NCBI RefSeq assembly: GCF_002934685.1
Contig: NZ_NKHL01000105.1
Span: 50,600-114,599, forward strand
Source of the DNA: Pseudomonas bohemica
Lineage (GTDB): Bacteria; Pseudomonadota; Gammaproteobacteria; Pseudomonadales; Pseudomonadaceae
Length of the DNA stretch: 64,000 bases
Direction of reading: 5' to 3'
Positions within the stretch are counted from its first letter, which is position 1. Each line of letters starts with the position of its first letter. Made by a program: the position numbers and the translations under genes. Shown in pieces: positions 41,145-53,816 of the stretch. The notes beneath the pieces are model-generated. The model did not search any database. It was given only the letters and a program-made list of their open reading frames with translations, and was not told where the DNA came from.

Positions 41145-41174
41145 TCAAGGCCGCTGCAAGCTACAAGCGGTAAC
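41145..41174. repeat. Single copy of the second intergenic repeat
   Basis: GCTGCAAGCTACAAGCGGTA resembles one arm of the repeats at 15363-15465 and 50117-50197. It sits upstream of valS. Confidence 0.5.
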
Positions 41175-41212
41175 CCAAGCTCTCGGCCAGCGAGCCTTGG
41201 TGTGCGAGCACC

Positions 41213-41303
41213 TTGTAGGAGCGCACTCGCCCGCGAATGGCCTTGACACACAATAAAGATGCATCGGATGTACGAACGCCATCGCGGGCGAGCGCTCTAG
41301 CAG
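41213..41303. repeat. REP doublet upstream of valS
   Basis: TTGTAGGAGCGCACTCGCCC and its inverted counterpart ending CGGGCGAGCGCTCTAGCAG flank a variable spacer. Confidence 0.85.
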
Positions 41304-41316
41304 CTAGTCGTCGGCG

Positions 41317-41754
41317 TCAATCCTGATACTGACTCAACAATCGCTCCATCCGCGCATCCAGACGGCGTTTGATTTCGTTCTCGATGTGCGGGGCGAAATC
41401 GTCGATCACCTCTTGCATGATCAATTGCGCGGCGGCGCGCAGTTCGCTGTCCAGGTGCAGTAGGTCGTCCGGGCCCGGCGTGCGGCCTTGTGGTGCTGGC
41501 TGTTGCGCAGCGGGCGTATCGAGGGTGGCCTCAGGCTCGGCGGTCAGTACAGGAATGTCGTCAGCATTCGGCTGCTCATCGGCCGCAACCACTTGACCGC
41601 TGACCACATCGAACAACAGGGGAATCTGGCCTTCGCCGTGGACCGTGTCGGTCAGCAAGGGCGGTTGCAGGGAATCATCGCCGAGCAGTTGGCGGATCGA
41701 CTCGAGGTCGTCCAGCAAGTGCGCGGAGTCTTTCAGGTTTTTAGAATTATTCAT
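41317..41754 (-). CDS. Uncharacterised protein between holC and valS
   Basis: The 145-residue acidic protein has no signal peptide. The N-terminus (MNNSKNLKDSAHLLDDLESIRQLLG) is helical, the middle (residues 55-100) is low-complexity Ala/Pro/Glu-rich, and the C-terminus (LDSELRAAAQLIMQEVIDDFAPHIENEIKRRLDARMERLL) is a long amphipathic helix suited to oligomerisation. It starts 7 nt after the holC stop, so it is cotranscribed with a replisome subunit. The function is unknown. ATG 41754 is preferred over a longer reading that would overlap holC. Confidence 0.85.
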   Translation of the reverse strand: MNNSKNLKDSAHLLDDLESIRQLLGDDSLQPPLLTDTVHGEGQIPLLFDVVSGQVVAADEQPNADDIPVLTAEPEATLDTPAAQQPAPQGRTPGPDDLLHLDSELRAAAQLIMQEVIDDFAPHIENEIKRRLDARMERLLSQYQD

Positions 41755-41761
41755 CGTATGC

Positions 41762-42190
41762 TCAAAGCCGCTGCAGTCGGTGATCCTGCAGAGGATAGCC
41801 CTGTTCACGGTAGAAGCGGAAACTCTCGCGCGCTGCCAGCCGGATGGACGGATCTTCCACGACGATCTCCGCCACGCGGGCGAATCGTTTGAAGAATTCG
41901 GGGATGCGCAGGTCGAGATTGACCAGCAGATCCTGATGAGAGCCGGGATCGGCGCCAATGCCCAATGCTATGGGGGCGTCCTGATCGTCCTCCACGGGGC
42001 CATGAGGCACGAAGGTTTCGCCCTTGAAACGCCACAGGCTGGCGTCCAGCTCAGCACGTTGCTCGGCGTCGCTGCAATGCAGATACACCTTGTGACCGAG
42101 GCGCCAGGCCTTGTCGGTCAGTTTGCAGGCGAAGTCCAGGCGCGCGAGCGGGTCGGCGCTGGGCAGGATGTAAAAGTCGACTTGGGTCAT
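41762..42190 (-). CDS. holC: HolC, DNA polymerase III chi subunit
   Basis: The 142-residue clamp-loader accessory subunit binds SSB and, through psi, the tau/gamma complex. Recognisable segments are VDFYILPSADPLARLDFACKLTDKAWRLGHKVYLHC, LWRFKGETFVPHG and RFARVAEIVVED. It lies 65 nt downstream of pepA, the common pepA-holC-valS arrangement in gamma-proteobacteria. Confidence 0.94.
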   Translation of the reverse strand: MTQVDFYILPSADPLARLDFACKLTDKAWRLGHKVYLHCSDAEQRAELDASLWRFKGETFVPHGPVEDDQDAPIALGIGADPGSHQDLLVNLDLRIPEFFKRFARVAEIVVEDPSIRLAARESFRFYREQGYPLQDHRLQRL

Positions 42191-42255
42191 GAAGATTCCA
42201 GAGCGTCAGCCCTGCCGACCGTGACGGATGTCAGGGCCGGCAGACTCAAGGTGTA

Positions 42256-45158
<2,903 letters not shown>

Positions 45159-45166
<8 letters not shown>

Positions 45167-46220
45167 GCTCGACTGGTACATCGGCAAGAGTGTGTTCATG
45201 GCCATTCTTGCAGTGCTCGGCATCATTCTCGGTCTGGCTTCGCTGTTCGCGTTCATCGACGAAATGGCCGATATCAGTGACACCTACACGTTCTGGGACG
45301 CTGGCAGCTTCGTGTTCATGACTGCGCCGCGCCGTCTCTACGACATGTTGCCGATGGCAGCGTTGATTGGTTGCCTGATCGGTCTGGGCGCCCTGGCGAG
45401 CAGCAGCGAACTGACCATCATGCGCGCGGCGGGTGTGTCCATCGGGCGCATCGTCTGGGCGGTCATGAAGCCGATGCTGGTGCTGATGATCGCGGGTCTG
45501 CTGATTGGTGAGTACGTCGCGCCGGTCACCGAAGCGCAGGCGCAGGCCGCACGTTCCCTGGTTCAGGGCACGGGCGATGCGCAGAGTGCGCGCCACGGCC
45601 TGTGGCATCGCCAGGGTGACGAGTTCATCCACATCAACACCGTGCAGCCGAACGGCTTGTTGTACGGCGTGACCCGCTACCGTTTCGACGACCAGCGTCA
45701 CATGATCAGCGCCAGTTTCGCCAAGCAGGCGAACTACAAGACCGACTATTGGCAGCTCAAGGACGTCGCCACGACTGTATTCCACGAAGGGCGCACCGAA
45801 GTCGTCAACTCCCCGGAAGAGCGCTGGAACATCGCCCTCAGCCCGCAGCTGTTGAGCACCGTAGTACTGCCGCCGGAGTCGCTGTCCATGACCGGGCTTT
45901 ATGGTTATGCGCACTATCTGGCCGATCAGGGCCTGGCGAACGGTCGTTACTGGCTGGCGTTCTACACCAAGATCCTGCAGCCGTTGGTGACGGTGGCGCT
46001 GGTGCTGATGGCGATCTCGTTCATCTTCGGCCCGCTGCGTTCGGTGACTCTGGGTCAGCGGGTGTTTACGGGCGTGTTGGTGGGCTTCACCTTCCGCATT
46101 GCGCAGGATTTGCTGGGACCATCGAGCCTGGTATTCGGCTTCTCGCCGCTTTTCGCGGTGCTGGTGCCTGCTGGGATATGCGCACTGGCGGGTATCTGGT
46201 TGCTGCGCCGAGCGGGTTGA
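45159..46220 (+). CDS. lptG: LptG, LPS export ABC permease
   Basis: This 353-residue partner of LptF has the same layout: three helices, periplasmic jellyroll, three helices. It begins MAKLDWYIGKSVFMAILAVLG, and VAPVTEAQAQAARS precedes the periplasmic domain. The 8-nt overlap with lptF implies coupling. An intrinsic terminator follows after 20 nt. The ATPase gene lptB is elsewhere, as is usual. Confidence 0.95.
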
Positions 46221-46240
46221 TCGTCAGCCTGTAGTGGAGA

Positions 46241-46267
46241 AAGCCGACCTCAGCGTCGGCTTTTTTG
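46241..46267 (+). terminator. Intrinsic terminator of lptFG
   Basis: AAGCCGAC (46242-46249) pairs with GTCGGCTT (46256-46263), followed by a T tract. Confidence 0.88.
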
Positions 46268-46317
46268 TGCACGCCCCCGTAGCAGTCCGGTCAGAGCCCA
46301 GCCGCAGCCTGAGCCGA

Positions 46318-46806
46318 CTACTTCTTACGCTTTGGAATCCTTACCAACTGCGTCTCGGAATACATGTCATGCCAGCTGCGTTTGCGCTTGTCGAACAGGC
46401 TCCAGAAAAACCCAAGCCCTACGCACAGCCAGGAAGCGATCGCCACCACGAACCGCAGCAGCGCCTGCCACAGGCTGATGCCAGTGCCGTCGGCATTCTG
46501 CACGCGGATGCCCCAGACCTGCATGCCCAGCGTCTGCCCGGCATGGGTCCAGAACTTGGCGAAGAAGGCAAACAGCGCGAACAGCAGAAGGGTCGAGAGC
46601 AGAGGGTCGCCGTCCAGCGCGCCGGATTCGGAAAGCTGACGCAGCCTGGCTTCGCCGACGATGCTCATCCATACCAGCTTATAGATGAAGGTGATCATCA
46701 TCAGCAGCGCCACGCACAGCAGGGTGTCGTAGCAGATCGCGGCCAGACGCCGACCCAGGCCGACTGGGGGGAAATCACCTTGTGGACGTAGTTGATGTCT
46801 GGGCAT
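46318..46806 (-). CDS. RDD-family membrane protein
   Basis: The 162-residue inner-membrane protein has the RDD signature spread over its helices: GLGRRLAAICYDTLLC at the first helix, then GQTLGMQVWGIRV and the C-terminal SLFDKRKRSWHDMYSET. Three to four helices are visible. RDD proteins include Na+/H+ antiporters and assembly factors; this one has no assigned substrate. It faces lptG across a terminator. Confidence 0.87.
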   Translation of the reverse strand: MPRHQLRPQGDFPPVGLGRRLAAICYDTLLCVALLMMITFIYKLVWMSIVGEARLRQLSESGALDGDPLLSTLLLFALFAFFAKFWTHAGQTLGMQVWGIRVQNADGTGISLWQALLRFVVAIASWLCVGLGFFWSLFDKRKRSWHDMYSETQLVRIPKRKK

Positions 46807-46856
46807 GCTCAGCGCTCACTCGCCTGGATGCAGGCAGTTTACTGATTCGCAGGCAT

Positions 46857-46888
46857 AAAAAAGCCCCTGATGTCGCCATCAGGGGCTC
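46857..46888 (-). terminator. Intrinsic terminator of the cold-shock gene
   Basis: A perfect 10-bp stem (GCCCCTGATG 46863-46872 with CATCAGGGGC 46877-46886) has U residues after it on the minus strand (A run 46857-46862). Confidence 0.9.
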
Positions 46889-46903
46889 TTGTGCTTTCAG
46901 CTA

Positions 46904-47116
46904 TCAGCCTTCAGGTTGTACTTCGTCAGCCTGCATACCTTTCTGGCCTTGCACGGCGACGAAGGTCACTTTCTGGCCTTCTTTCAGGCTTTTGAAGCCG
47001 CTACCCTGAATGGCGCGGAAGTGGACGAACAGATCCGCACCGCTCTCTGGAGTGATAAAACCAAAACCTTTCTCGTCGTTAAACCACTTAACGGTGCCGC
47101 TCTGACGTTGAGACAT
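46904..47116 (-). CDS. CspA-family cold-shock protein
   Basis: The 70-residue single OB-fold protein has both RNA-binding motifs: KGFGFITP (RNP1) and LFVHF (RNP2). It resembles the CapB/CspD-like proteins of Pseudomonas. It binds single-stranded RNA/DNA and melts mRNA structure. AAGGA is 8 nt before the ATG. It is monocistronic with a terminator, and its upstream gap could carry a long cold-shock leader. Confidence 0.95.
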   Translation of the reverse strand: MSQRQSGTVKWFNDEKGFGFITPESGADLFVHFRAIQGSGFKSLKEGQKVTFVAVQGQKGMQADEVQPEG

Positions 47117-47295
47117 TTTCTTATTCCTTGAAGCATAAATTAATGACAGTCCCTTTCACACGAAAGAGTACTGGGCTGGTTGCAGGAAGAAGAAACGTAG
47201 AGCGGGATGTAGCATTGCTTTTGGCGCTACTGCCCAGGTCACGATTCAGCGACCCATGCAAACACAGTCGGGAAACTCTACGCTAACTCTCGCAG

Positions 47296-47334
47296 AAAAA
47301 ACAAGCCCCCGGAAAGCCCGGTTTCAGGGGGTTT
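47296..47334 (-). terminator. Intrinsic terminator downstream of gcvT
   Basis: AAGCCCCC (47303-47310) pairs with GGGGGTTT (47327-47334), with an inner GAAA/TTTC stem. Six A at 47296-47301 give a U tract on the minus strand. It lies about 185 nt past the gcvT stop. Confidence 0.8.
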
Positions 47335-47458
47335 CGACCACTTTTTGAAAAGTTTAACCAAGCCGTAGGGATCGATAGTTTTTGCTATTGCAGGGCATTT
47401 GGAAGTGCAATTTTTTGACAGTTCGATTGCGGTTTATTGCTGTTTTAAGAGGCGCTAG

Positions 47459-47507
47459 ACTGCGGCGTCCGAACAGCTAATGCACTGTTGCGGTGCCGCA
47501 GTTTTTT
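47459..47507 (+). terminator. Plus-strand terminator-like hairpin
   Basis: ACTGCGGC (47459-47466) pairs with GCCGCAGT (47495-47502). An inner stem AACAG/CTGTT is stacked above it, and TTTTTT (47502-47507) follows on the plus strand only. Confidence 0.7.
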
Positions 47508-47518
47508 GACGTTGGGAA

Positions 47519-48640
47519 TCAGCCGCGGAAGTAACGTGGCGCAACGAAAGGCATTTTGCTGACCCGCATCGGCACTTTCTTTGCGCGCACAATGGCCCAG
47601 ACCTGTGTTTCAAGTGCCGTGAAAGCCGCATCCAGGTAGCCCATGGCCAGTGGAGCGCCAAGGGTTGGGCCAAAGCCGCCGCTGCAGACTGTACCGATGA
47701 CTTGATCATTGGCATCGACGATTTCCGCGCCCTCTCGTACCGGTGTGCGCTCTTGCGGCAGCAGGCCGACACGCTTACGTGCTGCACCGCTTTGGTGCTG
47801 GGCGAACACCTGTTCAGCGCCCGGGAAGCCCCCCGCGCGCGCTCCGTCGGCGCGACGCGCTTTGGAAATGGCCCACAGAAGGCTCGCTTGAACTGGCGTG
47901 GTCTGGATATTCATGTCGTGGCCATACAGACACAGGCCGGCTTCCAGGCGCAATGAATCTCGCGCACCCAAGCCGATCGGTGCGACTTCCGGCTCGGTCA
48001 GCAGGCGACGCGCCAGAGATTCTGCCTGCTCGGCCGGTACGGAAATCTCATAGCCGTCTTCGCCGGTATAGCCCGAGCGGCTGACATAGCAGTCAATGCC
48101 GTCGATCTGCAGCGTGGTGTACTGCATGAAGGTCATTTTCGCGACCTCAGGTGCAAGGCGGGCCAGCGTGGTGACGGCTTGCGGACCTTGCAAGGCGAGC
48201 AGGGCGCGCTCTTCGAACAGAGGGGTAATCTCGCACTGGTCGCCGATCTGCTGGCGCAGGTGCGCCAGATCTTCATTCTTGCACGCGGCATTGACCACCA
48301 GCATCAGTTGGTCATTACCCAGATTGGCGACCATCAGGTCATCGAGAATGCCGCCGGTTTCGTTGGTGAACATGGCGTAGCGCTGCATGCCCACCGGCAG
48401 ATCGATGATATCTACCGGGACCAACGTCTCCAGCGCCTGGGCGGCGTGCGGGCCACTCAACAGGATCTGGCCCATGTGCGACACGTCGAACAGGCCGGCC
48501 TGCTCGCGGGTGTGCAGGTGTTCCTTCATCACGCCAGCCGGATATTGGACGGGCATGTCGTAGCCAGCGAATTCGACCATCTTGGCCCCCAGTTCCCGAT
48601 GCAGGTCGTTAAGTGGGGTTTTCAGCAATTCTGTGGACAT
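47519..48640 (-). CDS. gcvT: GcvT, aminomethyltransferase of the glycine cleavage system
   Basis: The 373-residue T-protein passes the aminomethyl group from lipoyl-GcvH to tetrahydrofolate, releasing ammonia and 5,10-methylene-THF. Family segments LFDVSHMGQILLSG, the folate-site GYTGEDGYEISVP and LRLEAGLCLYGHDM are clear. ATG 48640 starts MSTELLKTPLNDLHREL with a typical ribosome site (AAGGAGT). It is last in the gcvH-gcvP-sdaA-gcvT unit, 70 nt after sdaA. Confidence 0.96.
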   Translation of the reverse strand: MSTELLKTPLNDLHRELGAKMVEFAGYDMPVQYPAGVMKEHLHTREQAGLFDVSHMGQILLSGPHAAQALETLVPVDIIDLPVGMQRYAMFTNETGGILDDLMVANLGNDQLMLVVNAACKNEDLAHLRQQIGDQCEITPLFEERALLALQGPQAVTTLARLAPEVAKMTFMQYTTLQIDGIDCYVSRSGYTGEDGYEISVPAEQAESLARRLLTEPEVAPIGLGARDSLRLEAGLCLYGHDMNIQTTPVQASLLWAISKARRADGARAGGFPGAEQVFAQHQSGAARKRVGLLPQERTPVREGAEIVDANDQVIGTVCSGGFGPTLGAPLAMGYLDAAFTALETQVWAIVRAKKVPMRVSKMPFVAPRYFRG

Positions 48641-48710
48641 CGATGACTCCTTGAATGCGTTTGCAGGTTCCACACGCGCAGGCGCGGAACACGATGAAAA
48701 TAGGCTGAGG

Positions 48711-50087
<1,377 letters not shown>

Positions 50088-50116
50088 GGTCAGGCTCCGG
50101 TTGTTGTTATAGGCGC

Positions 50117-50197
50117 TGCTGCGAGTTGCGAGCTACAAGCCGCAAGCCAGAGCCGATCGGCGTCTGACTTACCGCTTATGGCTTAAAGCTCGCGGCT
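50117..50197. repeat. Inverted intergenic repeat, second family
   Basis: GCTGCGAGTTGCGAGCTACA begins the left arm; the right arm, read on the other strand, begins CAGCCGCGAGCTTTAAGCC. It fills the gcvP-sdaA junction, where P. aeruginosa has glyA2. Confidence 0.7.
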
Positions 50198-50199
50198 GT

Positions 50200-53058
50200 T
50201 CAGGCGTAGTCTTCGATGGACGGGCAGGCGCACACCAGATTGCGATCGCCGAACACATTGTCGACACGGCCGACCGGAGGCCAGTATTTGCCTTCGATCA
50301 ACGAGGCAACCGGATACACGGCTTGCTCGCGGCTATAGGGATGGCGCCACTCGCCGACCAGTTCCGCTGCCGTGTGCGGAGCGTTTTTCAGTGGGTTGTC
50401 TTCCTTGTCCAGCGCGCCGCTTTCGACCGCGCGGATTTCCTCGCGGATCTTGATCATGGCGTCGCAGAAGCGATCCAGCTCTTCCCTGGACTCACTTTCG
50501 GTCGGCTCGATCATCAGCGTGCCCGCCACCGGGAACGACATGGTCGGGGCGTGGAAGCCGAAGTCGATCAGGCGCTTGGCCACGTCGTCGACGCTGATGC
50601 CGCTGGTTTCTTTCAGCGGACGCAGGTCGAGGATGCATTCATGCGCCACCAGACCGCTGGTGCCGGTGTAGAGCACTGGGTAATGCTCTTCCAGGCGACG
50701 GGAGATGTAGTTGGCGTTGAGGATCGCCAGCTGCGAAGCGCGTTTAAGGCCTTCGCCGCCCATCATGCGGATGTACATCCAGGTGATCGGCAGAATACTC
50801 GCGCTGCCGAACGGCGCCGCACAGACCGCGCCTTCCTTGCGTTTCATCTTGCCGTGGCCCGGCAGGAATGGCGCCAGGTGCGATTTCACGCCGATCGGGC
50901 CGACACCCGGGCCGCCACCGCCGTGGGGAATGCAGAAGGTCTTGTGCAGGTTCAGGTGAGACACGTCGCCGCCGAACTTGCCCGGCGCGCAGAGGCCGAC
51001 CATAGCGTTCATGTTGGCGCCGTCGATGTACACCTGGCCACCGTTGTCGTGAATGATGCCGCAGATTTCGCGGATGCCTTCCTCGAACACGCCGTGGGTC
51101 GACGGATAGGTGATCATCAGTGCGGCGAGGTGTTCGCGGTGCTCGATGGCTTTGGCGCGCAGGTCTTCGATGTCGACGTTGCCGCGAGTGTCGCAAGCCG
51201 TTACGACCACGCGCATGCCGGCCATGTTGGCGGTGGCTGGGTTGGTGCCGTGAGCGGACGACGGGATCAGACAGATGTCGCGACGCTCGTCGCCACGGCT
51301 CTGGTGATAGGCGCGGATCGCCAAAAGACCTGCGTATTCACCCTGAGAACCGGCGTTCGGTTGCAGGGAAATCGCGTCGTAACCGGTGGCGGCACACAGC
51401 ATCGCCTCCAGTTCATCGGTCAGTTGCTGATAGCCGGCGCTCTGCTCGGCCGGAGCGAATGGGTGCAGGTTGCCGAATTCGGCCCAGGTCACCGGGATCA
51501 TTTCGCTGGCGGCGTTGAGCTTCATGGTGCACGAGCCCAGCGGGATCATGGCGCGATCCAGCGCCAGGTCCTTGTCGGCCAAACGACGCAGATAGCGCAT
51601 CAGTTCGGTTTCGGAATGGTAGCGGTTGAACACCGGGTGGCTGAGGATCGGCGATTGACGCTTCAGTTCAGCGGGCAGACGCGCGTCGACACTGCTGGCC
51701 AGTGCGGCGAAATCAGGCAAGGCCTGACCGTCGGCGGCGAACAGTGTCCACAGCACTTCGACATCGCCCTGCTGGGTGGTTTCGTCCAGCGACAGGCCCA
51801 GACGCTCGGCGTCTACTTCACGCAAGTTGATCTGCCGAGCGCGTGCCTTGGCGTGCAGCTCGGCTGTCTTGGCGCCCGTGTTCAGGGTGATGCTGTCGAA
51901 GAAGAACGCCTGCTCGATGTTAAGTCCCAACTGGCTCAGGCCCTTGGCGAAAATCGCGGTCAGGTGATGCACGCGGTTAGCGATGCGGGTCAGCCCGCGC
52001 GGGCCGTGATACACGGCGTACATGCTGGCAATGTTGGCGAGCAGCACCTGTGCGGTGCAAATGTTGCTGGTGGCCTTCTCGCGACGGATGTGTTGCTCGC
52101 GGGTCTGCATGGCCAAACGCAGGGCGGTCTTGCCGAAACGGTCGATGGACACGCCGACCAGACGGCCTGGCATGTCGCGCTTGTAGGCATCGCGGGTCGA
52201 GAAGTAAGCCGCGTGCGGGCCGCCGAAGCCCAGCGGAACGCCGAAGCGTTGAGCGCTGCCGATGGCCACGTCGGCGCCGAATTCGCCCGGTGGGGTCAGC
52301 AGGGTAAGGGCGAGGAGATCGGCTGCGACCGCGACCAGGGCATTAGCGGCGTGGAAGCGCTCGACCAGTTCACGGTAGTCGAACACATCACCATTGCTCG
52401 CCGGGTATTGCAGCAGCGCGCCGAAGAATTCGCTGACATCGCTCAGTTGGCTTTCATCCGCCACCACCACGTCGATGCCCAGCGGCTCGGCGCGCGTACG
52501 CAGCACGTCCAGGGTCTGTGGGTGGCAATGGGTCGAGGCGAAGAATTTGTGGCTGCCCTTGTTCTTGCTCAGGCGTTTGCAGAAGGTCATGGCTTCGGCA
52601 GCGGCAGTGGCTTCGTCGAGCAGCGAAGCGTTGGCGATCGGCAGGCCGGTCAGGTCACTGATCAGGGTCTGGAAGTTCAGCAGCGACTCCAGACGACCCT
52701 GGGAAATCTCTGGCTGATACGGGGTGTACGCGGTGTACCAGGCCGGGTTTTCCAGCAGGTTGCGCAGGATCGGCGCCGGCGTGTGGGTGTTGTAGTAGCC
52801 CTGGCCGATGAAGGTCTTGAACAACTGGTTCTTGCCAGCGATGGCCTTGATGTCGGCCAGTGCGTCAGCTTCGCTTTGACCCGCGCCAAGGCCCAGTACG
52901 CTGGTGCCTTTGATGGGTTCGGGGATGACACTGGCGCTCAAGGCTTCCAGCGAGTCGAAACCCAGAGTAGCGAGCATGGCCTGCTCGTCGTCGGCGCGCG
53001 GGCCGATGTGACGGGCAATGAATTCGTTGGCGGTGCTCAATTCGATGCGATCAGTCAT
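50200..53058 (-). CDS. gcvP: GcvP, glycine decarboxylase (P-protein)
   Basis: This 952-residue PLP enzyme decarboxylates glycine and loads the aminomethyl group on lipoyl-GcvH. It is the fused alpha-beta form. The PLP lysine is K706 in [15 protein letters not shown], where the Gly-rich loop also belongs to the family. GCDSI... is absent but [11 protein letters not shown] and the C-terminal WHPYS-like [13 protein letters not shown] are present. It lies 10 nt downstream of gcvH. Confidence 0.97.
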   Translation of the reverse strand: MTDRIELSTANEFIARHIGPRADDEQAMLATLGFDSLEALSASVIPEPIKGTSVLGLGAGQSEADALADIKAIAGKNQLFKTFIGQGYYNTHTPAPILRNLLENPAWYTAYTPYQPEISQGRLESLLNFQTLISDLTGLPIANASLLDEATAAAEAMTFCKRLSKNKGSHKFFASTHCHPQTLDVLRTRAEPLGIDVVVADESQLSDVSEFFGALLQYPASNGDVFDYRELVERFHAANALVAVAADLLALTLLTPPGEFGADVAIGSAQRFGVPLGFGGPHAAYFSTRDAYKRDMPGRLVGVSIDRFGKTALRLAMQTREQHIRREKATSNICTAQVLLANIASMYAVYHGPRGLTRIANRVHHLTAIFAKGLSQLGLNIEQAFFFDSITLNTGAKTAELHAKARARQINLREVDAERLGLSLDETTQQGDVEVLWTLFAADGQALPDFAALASSVDARLPAELKRQSPILSHPVFNRYHSETELMRYLRRLADKDLALDRAMIPLGSCTMKLNAASEMIPVTWAEFGNLHPFAPAEQSAGYQQLTDELEAMLCAATGYDAISLQPNAGSQGEYAGLLAIRAYHQSRGDERRDICLIPSSAHGTNPATANMAGMRVVVTACDTRGNVDIEDLRAKAIEHREHLAALMITYPSTHGVFEEGIREICGIIHDNGGQVYIDGANMNAMVGLCAPGKFGGDVSHLNLHKTFCIPHGGGGPGVGPIGVKSHLAPFLPGHGKMKRKEGAVCAAPFGSASILPITWMYIRMMGGEGLKRASQLAILNANYISRRLEEHYPVLYTGTSGLVAHECILDLRPLKETSGISVDDVAKRLIDFGFHAPTMSFPVAGTLMIEPTESESREELDRFCDAMIKIREEIRAVESGALDKEDNPLKNAPHTAAELVGEWRHPYSREQAVYPVASLIEGKYWPPVGRVDNVFGDRNLVCACPSIEDYA

Positions 53059-53068
53059 TACGCGTTCC

Positions 53069-53452
53069 TCAGGCTTCGGCGTTGGCTTTGATCAGACGGT
53101 CGTAAGCGTGCTGATCCAGCAGACGACCGACAGCAGCAGCGTCGGAAGGGATGAAGCGGAAGAACCAGCCTTGGCCCAGCGGATCTTCGTTGACCAGTTC
53201 GGGGTTGGCGTCCAGCGCCGGATTGATCTCTACGATCTCACCATTCAACGGCATGTACACGCCGCTGGCGGCTTTGACCGACTCAACGGTCGCGGCTTCG
53301 GCGCCTTTGTCATAGGACGCAAGCTCGGGCAGTTGCACGAAAACCACGTCACCCAGTGCATCCTGGGCGAAAGCCGTGATGCCGACGGTGACACTGCCAT
53401 CTGCTTCGGCCCGCAGCCACTCGTGATCCTCGGTAAAACGCAACTCGCTCAT
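53069..53452 (-). CDS. gcvH: GcvH, lipoyl carrier protein
   Basis: The 127-residue carrier shuttles the aminomethyl group between GcvP, GcvT and Lpd. The lipoylation site is K60 in [18 protein letters not shown] and [10 protein letters not shown] are standard. ATG 53452 is chosen as family N-terminus [12 protein letters not shown]; a longer reading would run through the sigma-54 promoter. First gene of the operon. Confidence 0.96.
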   Translation of the reverse strand: MSELRFTEDHEWLRAEADGSVTVGITAFAQDALGDVVFVQLPELASYDKGAEAATVESVKAASGVYMPLNGEIVEINPALDANPELVNEDPLGQGWFFRFIPSDAAAVGRLLDQHAYDRLIKANAEA

Positions 53453-53512
53453 GGAGACTCCCCTGAATAAATAACTGCTTGTCGTTGGCGCAAGCATGAT
53501 GGGAATGGTCAT

Positions 53513-53528
53513 AGCAAATTTGCGGCCA
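53513..53528 (-). promoter_or_regulatory. Sigma-54 promoter of gcvHP-sdaA-gcvT
   Basis: On the minus strand TGGCCGC-AAAT-TTGCT matches TGGCACG-N4-TTGCW, with GG (-25/-24) and GC (-13/-12) 10 bp apart. Transcription would start about 50 nt before the gcvH ATG. Confidence 0.8.
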
Positions 53529-53728
53529 ACCTTGGCCGAGGCCTGTAGATCAAGGCTTTTAAAGGGATTTGGATTTTTTTGGAGTATGTGGGTGTAGCGA
53601 AATCGATACGGATATATGGGGTTTGAAAAGTCTTGTGCGATCAACGCCTTGTGGGCCGGGCATATGGCGCGATTGGAACGTTTTCGTTACGGCGTTATGA
53701 AACCGTTCCGCAAACCACCGGATCGAAA

Positions 53729-53812
53729 TAGGAGCGCACAAGCCCGTGATGTGTTGGGTCGGCTGCCATCGATGTGCATGACCCACCGCATTGCGGGCAA
53801 GCGCTGCTACTG
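53729..53812. repeat. REP doublet between gcsR and gcvH
   Basis: TAGGAGCGCACAAGCCCGTG and its degenerate inverted counterpart ending GGGCAAGCGCTGCTACTGG. It follows the gcsR stop directly. Confidence 0.72.
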
Positions 53813-53816
53813 GTGT

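Larger units (their letters stand above)
47117..47518. other. Gap between the cold-shock gene and gcvT with two opposed terminators
   Basis: 402 nt that hold the cold-shock promoter/leader, a minus-strand terminator at 47296-47334 and a plus-strand hairpin with T tract at 47459-47507. TTGACA occurs at 47414-47419 on the plus strand. No plus-strand gene is annotated upstream of the latter, so a small RNA is possible. Confidence 0.6.
53453..53816. promoter_or_regulatory. gcvH upstream region
   Basis: 364 nt between gcsR and gcvH. It holds a near-perfect sigma-54 promoter (53513-53528), a cluster of CGTTAC/CGTTAT/CGTTCC half-sites at 53675-53710 that may be GcsR enhancer sites, and a REP doublet (53729-53812). 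No glycine riboswitch fold was recognised. Confidence 0.7.

Noticed and set aside
47414-47440. A clear sigma-70 promoter for the putative plus-strand RNA
   Set aside because: TTGACA is present but no convincing -10 lies 16-18 nt downstream, so no promoter feature was annotated.
50323-53091. A 922-codon open frame opposite gcvP
   Set aside because: Shadow of gcvP with composition-driven low stop density; no family resemblance.
53453-53640. Glycine riboswitch upstream of gcvH
   Set aside because: No tandem conserved aptamer pattern seen; the sigma-54/GcsR explanation is sufficient.
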